64,000 nt of DNA from Lachnospiraceae bacterium (GTDB lineage Bacteria; Bacillota; Clostridia; Lachnospirales; Lachnospiraceae): NCBI GenBank assembly GCA_028693165.1, contig JAQUVX010000003.1, positions 124,001 to 188,000 of the forward strand. Direction: 5' to 3'. A model generated the notes under the pieces. The model was given only the letters and a program-made list of their open reading frames with translations. It made no database searches and was not told the DNA's origin. A program made the position numbers and the translations under genes. Positions 8,512 to 17,512 of the stretch are shown here, piece after piece (the first letter of the stretch is position 1; the number at the start of each line of letters is the position of its first letter).

Positions 8512-9567
8512 ATGAAAAATAGATGGAGCATGGGGTGCCTGGCTGCGCTTCTGGTGCTGTGCGGCGGCCTGAGCGGATGCAGCGGGAAGGAAAAGCCTCT
8601 GGAAGCCTTCGATGTGCAGTATATGGATTATTTTGACACGTTTACAACTGTGACGATTTATGCGGAGGATCAGAAGCAGTTCGACGGGTATACAGAGATT
8701 TTGCAGGAGAATCTGGAGTATTACCATCGGTTGTTTGATATTTACAACAATTACGATGATATGAATAATATCAAGACGATCAACGACAATGCAGGCATTA
8801 CGCCGGTGCAGGTGGATCAGGAGATTTTGGACCTTTTGGAGTTTGCACGTTCGGAATATCAGGTGACGGGCGGAAAGATGAATGTGGCGATGGGAAGTGT
8901 GCTTTCGATCTGGCATGATTACCGGGAGATGGCTTCTGAGAATCCGGAGCTTGCCCAGGTGCCGCCGATGAATGAGCTTGTGGAGGCAGACAAATACACG
9001 GACATCGGACAGCTTCAGGTGGACGAGACGGCTTCCACGGTCTATCTTCCGGTGCGGGAGATGAAGTTGGATGTGGGGGCGATCGCAAAGGGCTACGCGA
9101 CGCAGCGGATCACGGATAAGCTGCGGGAAGCGGGCGTGACATCGGCACTGCTCAATGTGGGCGGCAATGTGGAGACCATAGGAAAGCGGGGCGACGGCAA
9201 GGACTGGAAGGTCGGGGTGCAGAACCCGGATACCTCCTCGAACCAGAACTATTTGAATGTGGTCAAGCTGGACGATCTGGCGCTGGTGACCAGCGGAACC
9301 TATCAGCGTTTTTATGAGGTGGATGGTGTGCGTTATCATCATATCATCAACCCGGATACCCTGATGCCCTGGAATGAATATGGCTCGGTGACGATTCTGT
9401 GCCGGGACGGCGGAAGAGCCGATGCACTTTCCACGGCGGTGTTTAATATGAAGCTGGAGGACGGGAAGAAGCTGATCGAGTCGCTGGAGGGAGTCGAGGC
9501 GATCTGGGTGCTGCCGGACGGAACAGAGGTTCAGAGTTCGGGCGTTAAAGCGTTTCTTGTGGAGTAA
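8512..9567 (+). CDS. apbE: FAD:protein FMN transferase (ApbE) lipoprotein
   Basis: Attaches FMN covalently to Thr/Ser of extracytoplasmic flavoproteins such as Rnf/Nqr subunits. The 351-residue protein starts with a lipoprotein signal (MKNRWSMGC..., lipobox LSGC with the lipid Cys near residue 23). ApbE marks include YFDTFTTVTIYA, KLDVGAIAKGYATQR, LLNVGGNVETIG and the HHIINPDT metal-site region. ATG 8512 was chosen because the signal peptide begins there and AAAGGA lies upstream; ATG 8500 is an alternative. Its target flavoprotein is not encoded in this window. Confidence 0.92.
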   Translation: MKNRWSMGCLAALLVLCGGLSGCSGKEKPLEAFDVQYMDYFDTFTTVTIYAEDQKQFDGYTEILQENLEYYHRLFDIYNNYDDMNNIKTINDNAGITPVQVDQEILDLLEFARSEYQVTGGKMNVAMGSVLSIWHDYREMASENPELAQVPPMNELVEADKYTDIGQLQVDETASTVYLPVREMKLDVGAIAKGYATQRITDKLREAGVTSALLNVGGNVETIGKRGDGKDWKVGVQNPDTSSNQNYLNVVKLDDLALVTSGTYQRFYEVDGVRYHHIINPDTLMPWNEYGSVTILCRDGGRADALSTAVFNMKLEDGKKLIESLEGVEAIWVLPDGTEVQSSGVKAFLVE

Positions 9568-9621
9568 GAGCGGCTGCCTTCACGGCAGGATTGAATACAT
9601 GAGATAAGGAGTAAAGATGTG

Positions 9622-10569
9622 ATGGAAGCGAAACGAAGGAAGTCTTTGGTAAGCAGCGGATTGCTGGCCCTGACGGCTTTGATCTGGGGCGTGGCGTTTG
9701 TAGCCCAGAGCGAAGGGATGAATTACGTTGGCGGGTTTACGTTTAATGGCTGCCGATTTCTGATTGGCGGTGTGATGCTGATTCCCTGCATTTTTCTGCT
9801 GCGCAGGGTAAACGGAGCACAGCAGGAGAAGAAAAGTTTGCAGGAACGGAAGCTGGAACGCAGAAACGGCGTGATCGGCGGAATCTGTTGTGGGGTGTTC
9901 CTCTGTCTGGCGAGCAGTTTGCAGCAGTTTGGCATTGCGTATACGACGGTGGGAAAGGCGGGCTTTATCACGGCGCTGTATATTGTGATTGTGCCGCTTT
10001 TCGGACTGTTTCTGAAACGGAAGGTGGGGCTTAATATCTGGATCAGTGTGGCGATTGCGGCGGTTGGAATGTATCTGCTGTGTATTACGGAAGACTTTTC
10101 CATTGGCCGCGGTGATTTCCTGGTATTTTTGTGTGCGATCGGGTTTTCCATGCATATTCTGGTCATTGATTACTTTTCACCGAAAGCCGATGGGGTGGTC
10201 ATTTCCTGTGTCCAGTTTTTTACCGCAGGTGTGATTTCCTGTGTGCTGATGTTTCTGTTTGAGAAGCCGTCCTGGTCGGCGATTTTCTCCGCATGGGCTC
10301 CGGTTCTTTATGCAGGCATCATGTCCTGCGGCGTGGCGTATACACTTCAGGTCGTGGCGCAGAAGAATATTGAGCCAACCATAGCCTCCCTGATTATGAG
10401 CCTTGAGTCCGTATTTTCACTCCTGGCCGGCTGGGTTTTACTGGGGCAAAAGCTCAATTCTAAGGAACTGTTCGGCTGCGCCCTGGTATTTGGAGCCATC
10501 CTCTTAGCGCAGATTCCGGTCCGTGTTTTCGTAAGGAATACGAAAACCATCAAGGAGCCGGTTCAGTAA
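9622..10569 (+). CDS. DMT-superfamily (EamA) transporter
   Basis: A 315-residue membrane protein with about ten transmembrane segments arranged as two EamA repeats (roughly 10-150 and 165-305). The first begins ALIWGVAFVAQS, the classic EamA start; the second contains SCGVAYTLQVVAQKNIEPT and SLESVFSLLAGW. Family members export amino acids, metabolites or drugs, and the cargo here cannot be told. AAGGAGT sits about 9 nt before ATG 9622; a GTG three bases earlier is also possible. It converges on argG across a shared terminator. Confidence 0.88.
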   Translation: MEAKRRKSLVSSGLLALTALIWGVAFVAQSEGMNYVGGFTFNGCRFLIGGVMLIPCIFLLRRVNGAQQEKKSLQERKLERRNGVIGGICCGVFLCLASSLQQFGIAYTTVGKAGFITALYIVIVPLFGLFLKRKVGLNIWISVAIAAVGMYLLCITEDFSIGRGDFLVFLCAIGFSMHILVIDYFSPKADGVVISCVQFFTAGVISCVLMFLFEKPSWSAIFSAWAPVLYAGIMSCGVAYTLQVVAQKNIEPTIASLIMSLESVFSLLAGWVLLGQKLNSKELFGCALVFGAILLAQIPVRVFVRNTKTIKEPVQ

Positions 10570-10591
10570 TATATTCTATATTGATATCAAA

Positions 10592-10630
10592 AAAGATCGG
10601 CCCGGAGCATGGCGCTCTTAGCCGATCTTT
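10592..10630. terminator. Bidirectional terminator between the DMT gene and argG
   Basis: AAGATCGG-type arms (10592-10601 with 10621-10630) are flanked by an A-run on the left and T-rich sequence on the right, so the hairpin can stop transcription from both converging genes. Confidence 0.85.
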
Positions 10631-10648
10631 CTTTATCTAAGGTTCTCT

Positions 10649-11878
10649 TTATTTCTTGTTGTTCTTCTCCAGCTCTGCCATCTTCATCGCGCGAACCTTC
10701 AGCGGCAGTCCAAACAGCGTGATAAATCCGTCCGCATCGTGATGATCATAAAGCTCTCCGGTCGTGAAGGAGGCAAGAGATTCACTGTACAGAGAATATG
10801 GGGATGTGGTGCCGGCCTTGATGATATTGCCCTTGTACAGCTTGAACTTGACTTCACCGGTCACATATTCCTGCGTGGATTCGATGAAGGCCTGAACCGC
10901 CTCGCGCAGCGGGGTAAACCACTTGCCCTCGTATACGATCTGGGCAAATTTGTTTGCCATATCCTTCTTCACTTCCATGGTTGCACGGTCGAGCACCAGC
11001 TCTTCCAGCTGCTCGTGCGCTTCCATCAGGATCGTTCCGCCAGGAGTCTCATAGACACCGCGGGACTTCATGCCGACAACACGGTTCTCAACGATATCCA
11101 CGATACCGATTCCGTTTCTTCCGCCCATCTCATTCAAGGTGGTAATGATCTCGGAAACCTTCATCTCCTTGCCGTTGACGGTTTTCGGAACTCCTTTTTC
11201 AAAGGTCATGGTCACATATTCGGCCTTGTCCGGTGCTTTCTCAGGGGAAACGCCGAGCACCAGCAGGTGATCGTAGTTCGGTTCATTGGCCGGATCTTCC
11301 AGTTCCAGACCCTCGTGGCTGATGTGCCACAGGTTGCGGTCACGGCTATAGCTGGAATCTGCGGAGAACGGCAGATCGATGCCATGCTGCTTGCAGAAGT
11401 CGATCTCATCTTCACGGGACTGCATGGTCCATACATCCGTCATACGCCATGGAGCGATGATCTTGATGTCCGGAGCAAGTGCCTTGATGCCAAGCTCGAA
11501 ACGAATCTGGTCGTTGCCCTTGCCGGTAGCGCCGTGGCAGATGGCAACCGCGCCTTCTTTTCTTGCGATGTCAACCAGGCGTTTTGCGATGGCCGGACGT
11601 GCCATGGATGTGCCAAGCAGATATTTGTTCTCGTAGATGGCATTGGCCTGAACACACGGAACAATATAATTGTCGCAGAAATCATCTACCAGATCTTCAA
11701 TATATAATTTGGAAGCGCCGGATAATTTTGCGCGCTCCTGCAGGCCGTCTAATTCGTTGCCCTGACCGCAGTTGATGCAGCAGCAGATAACTTCATAATC
11801 AAAATTTTCTTTCAGCCACGGAATGATCGCGGTGGTATCCAATCCGCCGGAATAAGCTAAAACGACTTTCTCTTTCAT
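10649..11878 (-). CDS. argG: Argininosuccinate synthase
   Basis: Joins citrulline and aspartate with ATP hydrolysis, the penultimate arginine step. The 409-residue protein starts with the nucleotide-binding PP-loop [18 protein letters not shown], followed by [15 protein letters not shown] and the substrate segment [14 protein letters not shown]. Two close ATGs exist (first at 11884); the one at 11878 is preferred because it gives about 9 nt to AGGAGG. The gene is divergent from argC across a 280-bp region and is followed by a bidirectional terminator. No argH is present in the window. Confidence 0.97.
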   Translation of the reverse strand: MKEKVVLAYSGGLDTTAIIPWLKENFDYEVICCCINCGQGNELDGLQERAKLSGASKLYIEDLVDDFCDNYIVPCVQANAIYENKYLLGTSMARPAIAKRLVDIARKEGAVAICHGATGKGNDQIRFELGIKALAPDIKIIAPWRMTDVWTMQSREDEIDFCKQHGIDLPFSADSSYSRDRNLWHISHEGLELEDPANEPNYDHLLVLGVSPEKAPDKAEYVTMTFEKGVPKTVNGKEMKVSEIITTLNEMGGRNGIGIVDIVENRVVGMKSRGVYETPGGTILMEAHEQLEELVLDRATMEVKKDMANKFAQIVYEGKWFTPLREAVQAFIESTQEYVTGEVKFKLYKGNIIKAGTTSPYSLYSESLASFTTGELYDHHDADGFITLFGLPLKVRAMKMAELEKNNKK

Positions 11879-11942
11879 AATCATGATCCTCCTTGGATTT
11901 TATAATGGGTAAATAATTGTATTTGTGTTTTAAGACTTCATA

Positions 11943-11971
11943 AATATACAACATTTTTTTTCATAATGCAA
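11943..11971 (-). promoter_or_regulatory. Probable argG promoter
   Basis: On the minus strand TTGCAT (11966-11971) and TATATT (11943-11948) are spaced by 17 bp, about 65 bp before the argG start. No other candidate in this AT-rich region is as good. Confidence 0.5.
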
Positions 11972-12000
11972 GTATAAAAACAAAAAATTTGAAAAATATA

Positions 12001-12038
12001 TTGCATAATATACATAATGGTTGTATAATTATGAAATC
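12001..12038. promoter_or_regulatory. Possible tandem ARG-box operators
   Basis: Two 18-bp AT-rich, roughly palindromic blocks lie in tandem, TTGCATAATATACATAAT (12001-12018) and TTGTATAATTATGAAATC (12021-12038). They are 2 bp apart and resemble ArgR/AhrC boxes, which occur as tandem 18-bp sites. Position between divergent argG and argC supports an arginine-repressor site. Match to consensus is loose. Confidence 0.4.
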
Positions 12039-12158
12039 CTGAAAACGACAGGAACGATTGCTTCCATAGAAATATTTGGAAAAGGACTTTCTTTATAACA
12101 GAAAACTTACTATAATAAAGAAAACCAATGTATCTTTATGAAAAAGAGGAAGAGGATT

Positions 12159-13199
12159 ATGATTAAAGTTGGAATTATCGGAGCTACCGGATATGCCGGT
12201 GCAGAACTGGTGCGTCTGCTGCTGCAGCGCGAGGATGTTGAGATTGTATGGTATGGATCAAGAAGCTATGTCGGCGAGGATTTTGCTTCTATTTATAGAA
12301 ATGTGGCGCATGAGGTGTCAGAGCCGTGCAAAGATGATGATATGGAGAAGCTGGCGGAGTTAGCAGATGTGATTTTCACGGCGACGCCCCAGGGTTTCTG
12401 CGCGGCGCAGGTGACGGAAGAGATGTTGGCAAAGACGAAGATCATCGATTTGAGCGCGGATTTCCGAATCAAGGATGTGGATATTTATGAAGAGTGGTAC
12501 AAGATCAAGCACCCGACTCCGCAGTTCATCGGGGAGGCCGTCTACGGTCTGCCGGAGATCAACCGTGAGAAGATTAAGGGTGCGCGCCTGATCGCCAATC
12601 CGGGCTGCTTCCCAACCTGTTCCTTCTTATCGGTCTATCCGATGGTCAAGGAAGGGCTGATCGACCCGAACACCCTGATCATCGATGCCAAGTCCGGTAC
12701 TTCAGGAGCAGGCAGAAGCGCGAAGGTGCCGAGCCTTTATTGTGAGGTCAACGAGAGCATGAAGCCTTACGGCGTGGCGAGCCACCGTCACACACCGGAG
12801 ATTGAGGAACAGCTTGGCTATGCGGCTGGAAAGCCGGTAACCATCAGCTTTACCCCGCATCTGGTTCCGATGAACCGGGGCATTTTGGTGACGGCCTATG
12901 CGACTCTGACGAAGCCGGTGACCGCCGAGGAAGTCAAGGCGATTTATGACAATTATTATAAAGACGAATATTTTGTCCGTGTGATGAAGCCGGGGAACGT
13001 TCCCCAGACCAGATGGGTCGAGGGCAGCAACTTCGCGGACGTGGCATTCCAGATCGATCCGCGTACCAACCGCATCGTGATGATGGGTGCGATCGATAAT
13101 ATGGTAAAAGGCGCCGCAGGACAGGCAATGCAGAATATGAATCTGCTGTTTGGTCTGCCGGAGAACACCGGGTTAAAACAGATTCCGGTATTCCCGTAA
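12159..13199 (+). CDS. argC: N-acetyl-gamma-glutamyl-phosphate reductase
   Basis: NADPH-dependent reduction of N-acetylglutamyl phosphate to the semialdehyde. The 346-residue protein has the Rossmann start KVGIIGATGYAGAELVRLL, the catalytic-cysteine segment ANPGCFPTCSFL, and SGTSGAGRSAK. The ATG at 12159 gives the canonical start with AGAGGAAGAGGA upstream; seven extra residues from ATG 12138 are not conserved. It begins the argC-GNAT-argJ-argB-argD cluster, 17 bp ahead of the GNAT gene. Confidence 0.96.
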   Translation: MIKVGIIGATGYAGAELVRLLLQREDVEIVWYGSRSYVGEDFASIYRNVAHEVSEPCKDDDMEKLAELADVIFTATPQGFCAAQVTEEMLAKTKIIDLSADFRIKDVDIYEEWYKIKHPTPQFIGEAVYGLPEINREKIKGARLIANPGCFPTCSFLSVYPMVKEGLIDPNTLIIDAKSGTSGAGRSAKVPSLYCEVNESMKPYGVASHRHTPEIEEQLGYAAGKPVTISFTPHLVPMNRGILVTAYATLTKPVTAEEVKAIYDNYYKDEYFVRVMKPGNVPQTRWVEGSNFADVAFQIDPRTNRIVMMGAIDNMVKGAAGQAMQNMNLLFGLPENTGLKQIPVFP

Positions 13200-13217
13200 A
13201 GCCGGGAGGAGCAGATA

Positions 13218-13682
13218 ATGGCAGGAACCATGAGTATCCTGATCCGGGAGATGACGCCGGAGGATTACGATCATGTATACGATTTGTGGATGAGCATTCA
13301 GGGCTTCGGAATTCGCTCCATTGATGACTCGAAAGAGGGGGTGACCCGCTTCCTGAAGCGCAATCCGACCACCAGCGTGGTGGCAGAGCAGAACGGGCGC
13401 ATTGTCGGAAGCATTCTCTGCGGACACGACGGGCGGACCGGATTCTTCTATCATGTGTGCGTGGCGGGGGATTACCGGAAGCACGGGGTCGGGCATCGGA
13501 TGGCGCATTTTGCCATGTTGGCGTTACAGGCGGAAGGCATCAACAAGGTCAGCCTGGTGGCGTTTAAGTCCAATGAGGTCGGCAACCAGTTCTGGCAGGA
13601 GGTGGGCTGGACCCGCCGTGATGATTTTAATTATTATGATTTCATATTGAATGAAGAAAATATCACGAAATTCAATCGATAA
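13218..13682 (+). CDS. GNAT-family N-acetyltransferase inside the arg cluster
   Basis: A 154-residue single-domain GNAT. The acetyl-CoA motif A is VCVAGDYRKHGVGHRM (R-x-x-G-x-G type), preceded by GRIVGSILCGHDG and followed by NEVGNQFWQEVGW, the late GNAT helix. It lies between argC (17-bp gap) and argJ (14-bp gap), so it is surely cotranscribed with arginine genes. Short GNATs can act as N-acetylglutamate synthases (the S-NAGS type known from actinobacteria). Since ArgJ normally recycles acetyl groups and needs priming, that role is a plausible inference, but acetylation of another substrate is equally open. Confidence 0.85.
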   Translation: MAGTMSILIREMTPEDYDHVYDLWMSIQGFGIRSIDDSKEGVTRFLKRNPTTSVVAEQNGRIVGSILCGHDGRTGFFYHVCVAGDYRKHGVGHRMAHFAMLALQAEGINKVSLVAFKSNEVGNQFWQEVGWTRRDDFNYYDFILNEENITKFNR

Positions 13683-13696
13683 CGGGAGGAAAGACA

Positions 13697-14920
13697 ATGA
13701 AGGCAATCGAAGGAGGCGTGACTGCGGCGACCGGATTTATGGCGGCGTCCACAGCAGCCGGGATCAAATATAAGAACCGGAAGGATATGGCAATGATTTT
13801 CAGCATTTCCCCATGCCGCGCGGCGGGAACCTTTACGACCAATGTGGTCAAGGCGGCACCGGTCAAATGGGATCAGCAGGTGGTCGAGAAGTCACTGTAC
13901 GCGCAGGCGGTCGTGGTCAATGCAGGAATCGCCAATGCCTGTACGGGTGCGGAGGGACTTGGGTACTGTAAGGAGACCGCGGAGGCGGCTGCGGAGGCGC
14001 TCTGTATCAACGAGGATTCGGTGCTGGTGGCTTCTACCGGTGTGATCGGGAAGCAGCTTCCCATGGACCGGTTAAAGGCGGGCATTCAGACCATGGCACC
14101 GACGCTGGACGGCAGTCTGGAGAGCGGAACGGAAGCAGCCCAGGCCATCATGACCACGGACACGAAGAAGAAGGAAGTGGCAGTGCAGGTGGAGATCGGC
14201 GGCAAGACCGTGACCGTCGGCGGCATGTGCAAGGGCTCCGGCATGATTCATCCGAATATGTGCACCATGCTGGCTTTCGTGACGACGGATCTGCTGATTT
14301 CGAAGGAGCTTTTGCAGGAGGCGCTGCGTGAAGATATCAAGGATACTTACAATATGATCTCTGTGGACGGCGACACGTCTACCAATGACACGGTGCTTCT
14401 GCTGGCAAATGGGATGGCTGGCAATCCGGAGATTACGGAGAAGAATGCGGATTATGAGGTGTTCTGCGAGGCGCTTCGTTATGTCAATGAGAGTCTGGCC
14501 AAGAAGATGGCGGGCGACGGCGAGGGCTGTACGGCGCTGTTTGAGGTGAAGGTGATCGGTGCGGAGAGCAAGGCGCAGGCGGTGACCTTGTCAAAATCCA
14601 TCATTACCTCCAGTCTTACCAAGGCGGCGATCTTTGGACACGATGCCAACTGGGGACGAATTCTGTGTGCAATGGGGTATTCCGGCGCACAGTTTGATCC
14701 GGAGAAGGTGGATTTGTTCTTTGAGAGTGCGGCGGGCAGGATGCAGATCATCAAGGATGGCGTGGCGCTGGATTACAGCGAGGACGAGGCCACGAAGATC
14801 CTTTCTGAGCCGGAAGTGACGGCGATCGCAGATGTGAAGATGGGCGATGCGGCGGCGACGGCCTGGGGGTGTGATTTGACGTTTGATTATGTGAAGATTA
14901 ATGCGGATTACAGGTCGTAA
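13697..14920 (+). CDS. argJ: Bifunctional ornithine acetyltransferase / N-acetylglutamate synthase
   Basis: Transfers the acetyl group from N-acetylornithine to glutamate. The 407-residue precursor normally self-cleaves before a conserved Thr, giving alpha and beta chains. The cleavage motif is seen as KGSGMIHPNMCTMLAF, with the nucleophile Thr after Cys instead of the more usual Ala. GDTSTNDTVLLLANG and GHDANWGRILCAMGYSG are further family marks. Whether it is mono- or bifunctional cannot be read reliably. Just downstream comes a large palindrome rather than argB directly. Confidence 0.93.
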   Translation: MKAIEGGVTAATGFMAASTAAGIKYKNRKDMAMIFSISPCRAAGTFTTNVVKAAPVKWDQQVVEKSLYAQAVVVNAGIANACTGAEGLGYCKETAEAAAEALCINEDSVLVASTGVIGKQLPMDRLKAGIQTMAPTLDGSLESGTEAAQAIMTTDTKKKEVAVQVEIGGKTVTVGGMCKGSGMIHPNMCTMLAFVTTDLLISKELLQEALREDIKDTYNMISVDGDTSTNDTVLLLANGMAGNPEITEKNADYEVFCEALRYVNESLAKKMAGDGEGCTALFEVKVIGAESKAQAVTLSKSIITSSLTKAAIFGHDANWGRILCAMGYSGAQFDPEKVDLFFESAAGRMQIIKDGVALDYSEDEATKILSEPEVTAIADVKMGDAAATAWGCDLTFDYVKINADYRS

Positions 14921-14925
14921 CATAC

Positions 14926-15117
14926 GCGGTAAATCGACTGAATTGTTTGCGGGTTTCGGGTTGAGAAGTTCTAGGCTCGCAGATGTTTGTTAAATGCGTT
15001 CTGAAAAATCAGAACTCGCTTCGCTCAAACATACTGATTTTTCAGAACAACACAAACATCTGCGGGCCAAGAACTTCTAAAACCCTGCAAATGCAAACAA
15101 TTCAGTCGATTTACCGC
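14926..15117. repeat. Large intergenic palindrome, copy A (about 192 nt)
   Basis: The outer arms are a perfect 25-bp inverted repeat (14926-14950 with 15093-15117). The middle arms pair around GAAGTTCTaGGCtCGCAG, with a few mismatches, and the inner arms pair through GTTCTGAAAAATCAG. The apical loop contains TCGCTTCGCTCA. No T-tract follows, and it has no ORF of its own. A second copy lies at 23946-24145. It occupies most of the argJ-argB gap. Confidence 0.85.
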
Positions 15118-15234
15118 TGATAGTTGGCGGCGCTGGGTTGGAAGAGCAAGAGCGAAAAGCAAGAGCGGAAAAGCGAGAGTGAAAGATGAGATTGGAAAAG
15201 ATAAAGATAAATTAGGATAATGGGGAGGTTTGGG
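15118..15234 (+). other. Purine-rich repetitive leader before argB
   Basis: Between the palindrome and argB lies a strongly purine-rich stretch built from loose AAGAGC/GAAAAGC units, ending in the ribosome site GGGGAGG and TTTGGG before the ATG. A very similar arrangement follows the other palindrome copy before trkA. No coding sequence is seen. Confidence 0.6.
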
Positions 15235-16122
15235 ATGGAGATGAATGAGATGCAGAAGGCGGAGGTGCTGATTGAGGCGCTTCCTTATATTCAGCGGTTT
15301 AACCGGAAGATTATTGTGGTGAAGTATGGTGGGAGTGCTATGGTGGATGAGCAGTTGAAGCATCAGGTGATTCAGGATGTGGTGCTGCTGAAGCTGGTGG
15401 GATTTAAGCCGATCATCGTTCACGGGGGCGGCAAGGAGATCAGCAAGTGGGTTGGGAAGGTGGGCATGGAGCCGCATTTTGTCAATGGGCTGCGTGTGAC
15501 GGATGAGGCGACCATGGAAATTGCTGAGATGGTACTCAATAAGGTGAATAAAAGTCTGGTTCAGCTTGTGAATGAGCTTGGTATCAAGGCAGTTGGAATC
15601 AGCGGTAAGGATGGGATGATGCTGCACTGCGAGAAAAAATATTCCAAGGGCGAGGACATCGGCTACGTCGGAGATGTGACGAAGGTGGACCCGGAGATTA
15701 TTTATGATCTGCTGGAGAAGGATTTTTTGCCGATCATCTGTCCGATTGGGTTTGATGAGGAGTTTAAGAGCTACAACATTAATGCGGATGATGCGGCGTG
15801 CGCGATTGCGCGTGCGGTGCATGCGGAGAAGCTGGCATTTTTGACGGACGTGGAGGGTGTTTACCGCGATTTTGAGGATAAGAGTTCTCTGATTTCCGAG
15901 ATGTCCGTGGATGAGGCACAGGCCTTTGTCGAGAGCGGAAGTCTGGGCGGGGGTATGCTCCCGAAGCTGCAAAACTGTATCGACGCGATCCGCAACGGCG
16001 TATCCCGCGTACATATTCTGGACGGACGGATTGCACATTGTCTGCTGCTGGAGATTTTTACCAACCGTGGTATTGGTACGGCGCTTGTGGGAAATGATGC
16101 AGAGCGTTATTCACATGAATAA
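15235..16122 (+). CDS. argB: Acetylglutamate kinase
   Basis: Phosphorylates N-acetylglutamate. The 295-residue protein carries [11 protein letters not shown] (phosphate-binding Lys), [26 protein letters not shown] and [19 protein letters not shown], all amino-acid-kinase/ArgB landmarks. ATG 15235 is preferred over an in-frame start at 15220 because GGGAGG is 6-8 nt upstream. The first 150 bp of the gene are unusually poor in C on the coding strand compared with its 3' end. It follows palindrome A and precedes argD by 25 bp. Confidence 0.96.
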   Translation: MEMNEMQKAEVLIEALPYIQRFNRKIIVVKYGGSAMVDEQLKHQVIQDVVLLKLVGFKPIIVHGGGKEISKWVGKVGMEPHFVNGLRVTDEATMEIAEMVLNKVNKSLVQLVNELGIKAVGISGKDGMMLHCEKKYSKGEDIGYVGDVTKVDPEIIYDLLEKDFLPIICPIGFDEEFKSYNINADDAACAIARAVHAEKLAFLTDVEGVYRDFEDKSSLISEMSVDEAQAFVESGSLGGGMLPKLQNCIDAIRNGVSRVHILDGRIAHCLLLEIFTNRGIGTALVGNDAERYSHE

Positions 16123-16147
16123 AAGAACATTCTTGAGGAGATAAATG

Positions 16148-17362
16148 ATGGAAAAACAGCAGTATATTGACCGTGCGGAACACGCGTTATACAAAATTTA
16201 CAATCGGTTTCCGGTGGTGTTTGACCACGGGGACGGGGTGAAGCTCTACGATACGGACGGACAGGAATATCTGGATTTCGGTGCGGGAATCGCGGTGTTG
16301 GGACTGGGCTACAACTGCCAGGAACTGAACGATGCGGTGAAAGCGCAGATCGACAAGCTCTGGCACACTTCGAATCTGTTCTACAATGAACCGGCGGTCG
16401 CGGCAGGCGAGAAACTGCAAAAGGCGGCCGGGATGGAAAAGGTGTTCTTCACCAACAGTGGAACTGAGGCCATCGAAGGTGCTCTTAAGATTGCAAAGCG
16501 CTATGCGTACAATAAGGGCATGGCCCCGGATTACGAGATTATCGCGATGAAGCATTCCTTCCACGGGCGCAGCCTGGGTGCACTTTCCGTGACGGGCAAT
16601 GATCATTATCAGGAACCGTTTGCTCCGCTGATTCCCAATATTAAATTTGCGGAATTCAACAATCTGGACAGCGTAAAATCGCTTATGAATGAAAAGACAG
16701 TGGCGGTTCTCATGGAGACGGTTCAGGGCGAGGGCGGCATCTACCCGGCGACGGAGGAATTTATCAAGGGTGTTCGGACTCTGTGTGATGAGCATGACGC
16801 GCTGCTGATGCTGGATGAGATTCAGTGCGGCATGGGGCGGACGGGCGATATGTTCGCATGGCAGGGATACGGCGTGAAGCCGGATGTGATGACGGTGGCA
16901 AAAGCGCTGGGCAATGGCGTGCCGATCGGTGCATTTCTGGCCAGCGGCAAGGCGGCGACGGCGATGGTGCCGGGGGATCACGGAACCACCTACGGCGGCA
17001 ATCCGCTGGTGTGCGCGACGGCGTCGAAGGTGCTGGATCTGTTTGAGGAAAAGAAGATCACGGAGCATGTGAAAGAGGTTGGAGCATATCTGTGGGAGAA
17101 GCTGGACGGACTTGCGGCGCAGTATGACTGCATCGCGGCGCATCGCGGAAAAGGTTTGATTCAGGGATTGGAATTTCAGATGCCGGTGGCCCCGGTTGTG
17201 GCGAATGCACTGCTGGAACAGAAGCTGGTGCTCATCAGTGCGGGCACGCAGATCATCCGGTTTGTACCGCCGCTTGTGATTGAGCGCGCGGATGTGGATG
17301 AGATGGTGCAGAAGCTGAGTGCGGCGATCGAGGCGGTTCTCGCGGCAGAAAAGCAGAAATAA
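16148..17362 (+). CDS. argD: Acetylornithine aminotransferase
   Basis: PLP-dependent class III aminotransferase converting N-acetylglutamate semialdehyde to N-acetylornithine. In the 404-residue protein the PLP-site features are TNSGTEAIEGALK, HSFHGRSLGALSVTG, LMLDEIQCGMGRTG and the Schiff-base Lys in TVAKALGNG. ATG 16148 is preferred to ATG 16145 for spacing to GAGGAG. Last gene of the arg cluster, followed by a strong terminator. Confidence 0.95.
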   Translation: MEKQQYIDRAEHALYKIYNRFPVVFDHGDGVKLYDTDGQEYLDFGAGIAVLGLGYNCQELNDAVKAQIDKLWHTSNLFYNEPAVAAGEKLQKAAGMEKVFFTNSGTEAIEGALKIAKRYAYNKGMAPDYEIIAMKHSFHGRSLGALSVTGNDHYQEPFAPLIPNIKFAEFNNLDSVKSLMNEKTVAVLMETVQGEGGIYPATEEFIKGVRTLCDEHDALLMLDEIQCGMGRTGDMFAWQGYGVKPDVMTVAKALGNGVPIGAFLASGKAATAMVPGDHGTTYGGNPLVCATASKVLDLFEEKKITEHVKEVGAYLWEKLDGLAAQYDCIAAHRGKGLIQGLEFQMPVAPVVANALLEQKLVLISAGTQIIRFVPPLVIERADVDEMVQKLSAAIEAVLAAEKQK

Positions 17363-17376
17363 GAAAATGGAAGATA

Positions 17377-17436
17377 AAATCCCCGCAGGGACGCAGATAT
17401 GTGAAGCATAAGCGTCCCTGCGGGGATTTCATTTTT
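17377..17436 (+). terminator. Strong terminator ending the arg cluster
   Basis: An 18-bp perfect stem (17377-17394 with 17412-17429), core CCCCGCAGGGACGC, is followed by CATTTTT. Confidence 0.9.
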
Positions 17437-17448
17437 ACGGAAACCTGA

Positions 17449-17478
17449 TTGTCAATGAAGAAGGAGTTGTGCTATACT
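17449..17478 (+). promoter_or_regulatory. Promoter for the fchA-folD operon
   Basis: TTGTCA (17449-17454) and TATACT (17473-17478) are 18 bp apart, about 35 bp before the fchA start. Confidence 0.6.
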
Positions 17479-17512
17479 GTGTTAAAATCACACAGGAAGC
17501 GAGGAATTATTT

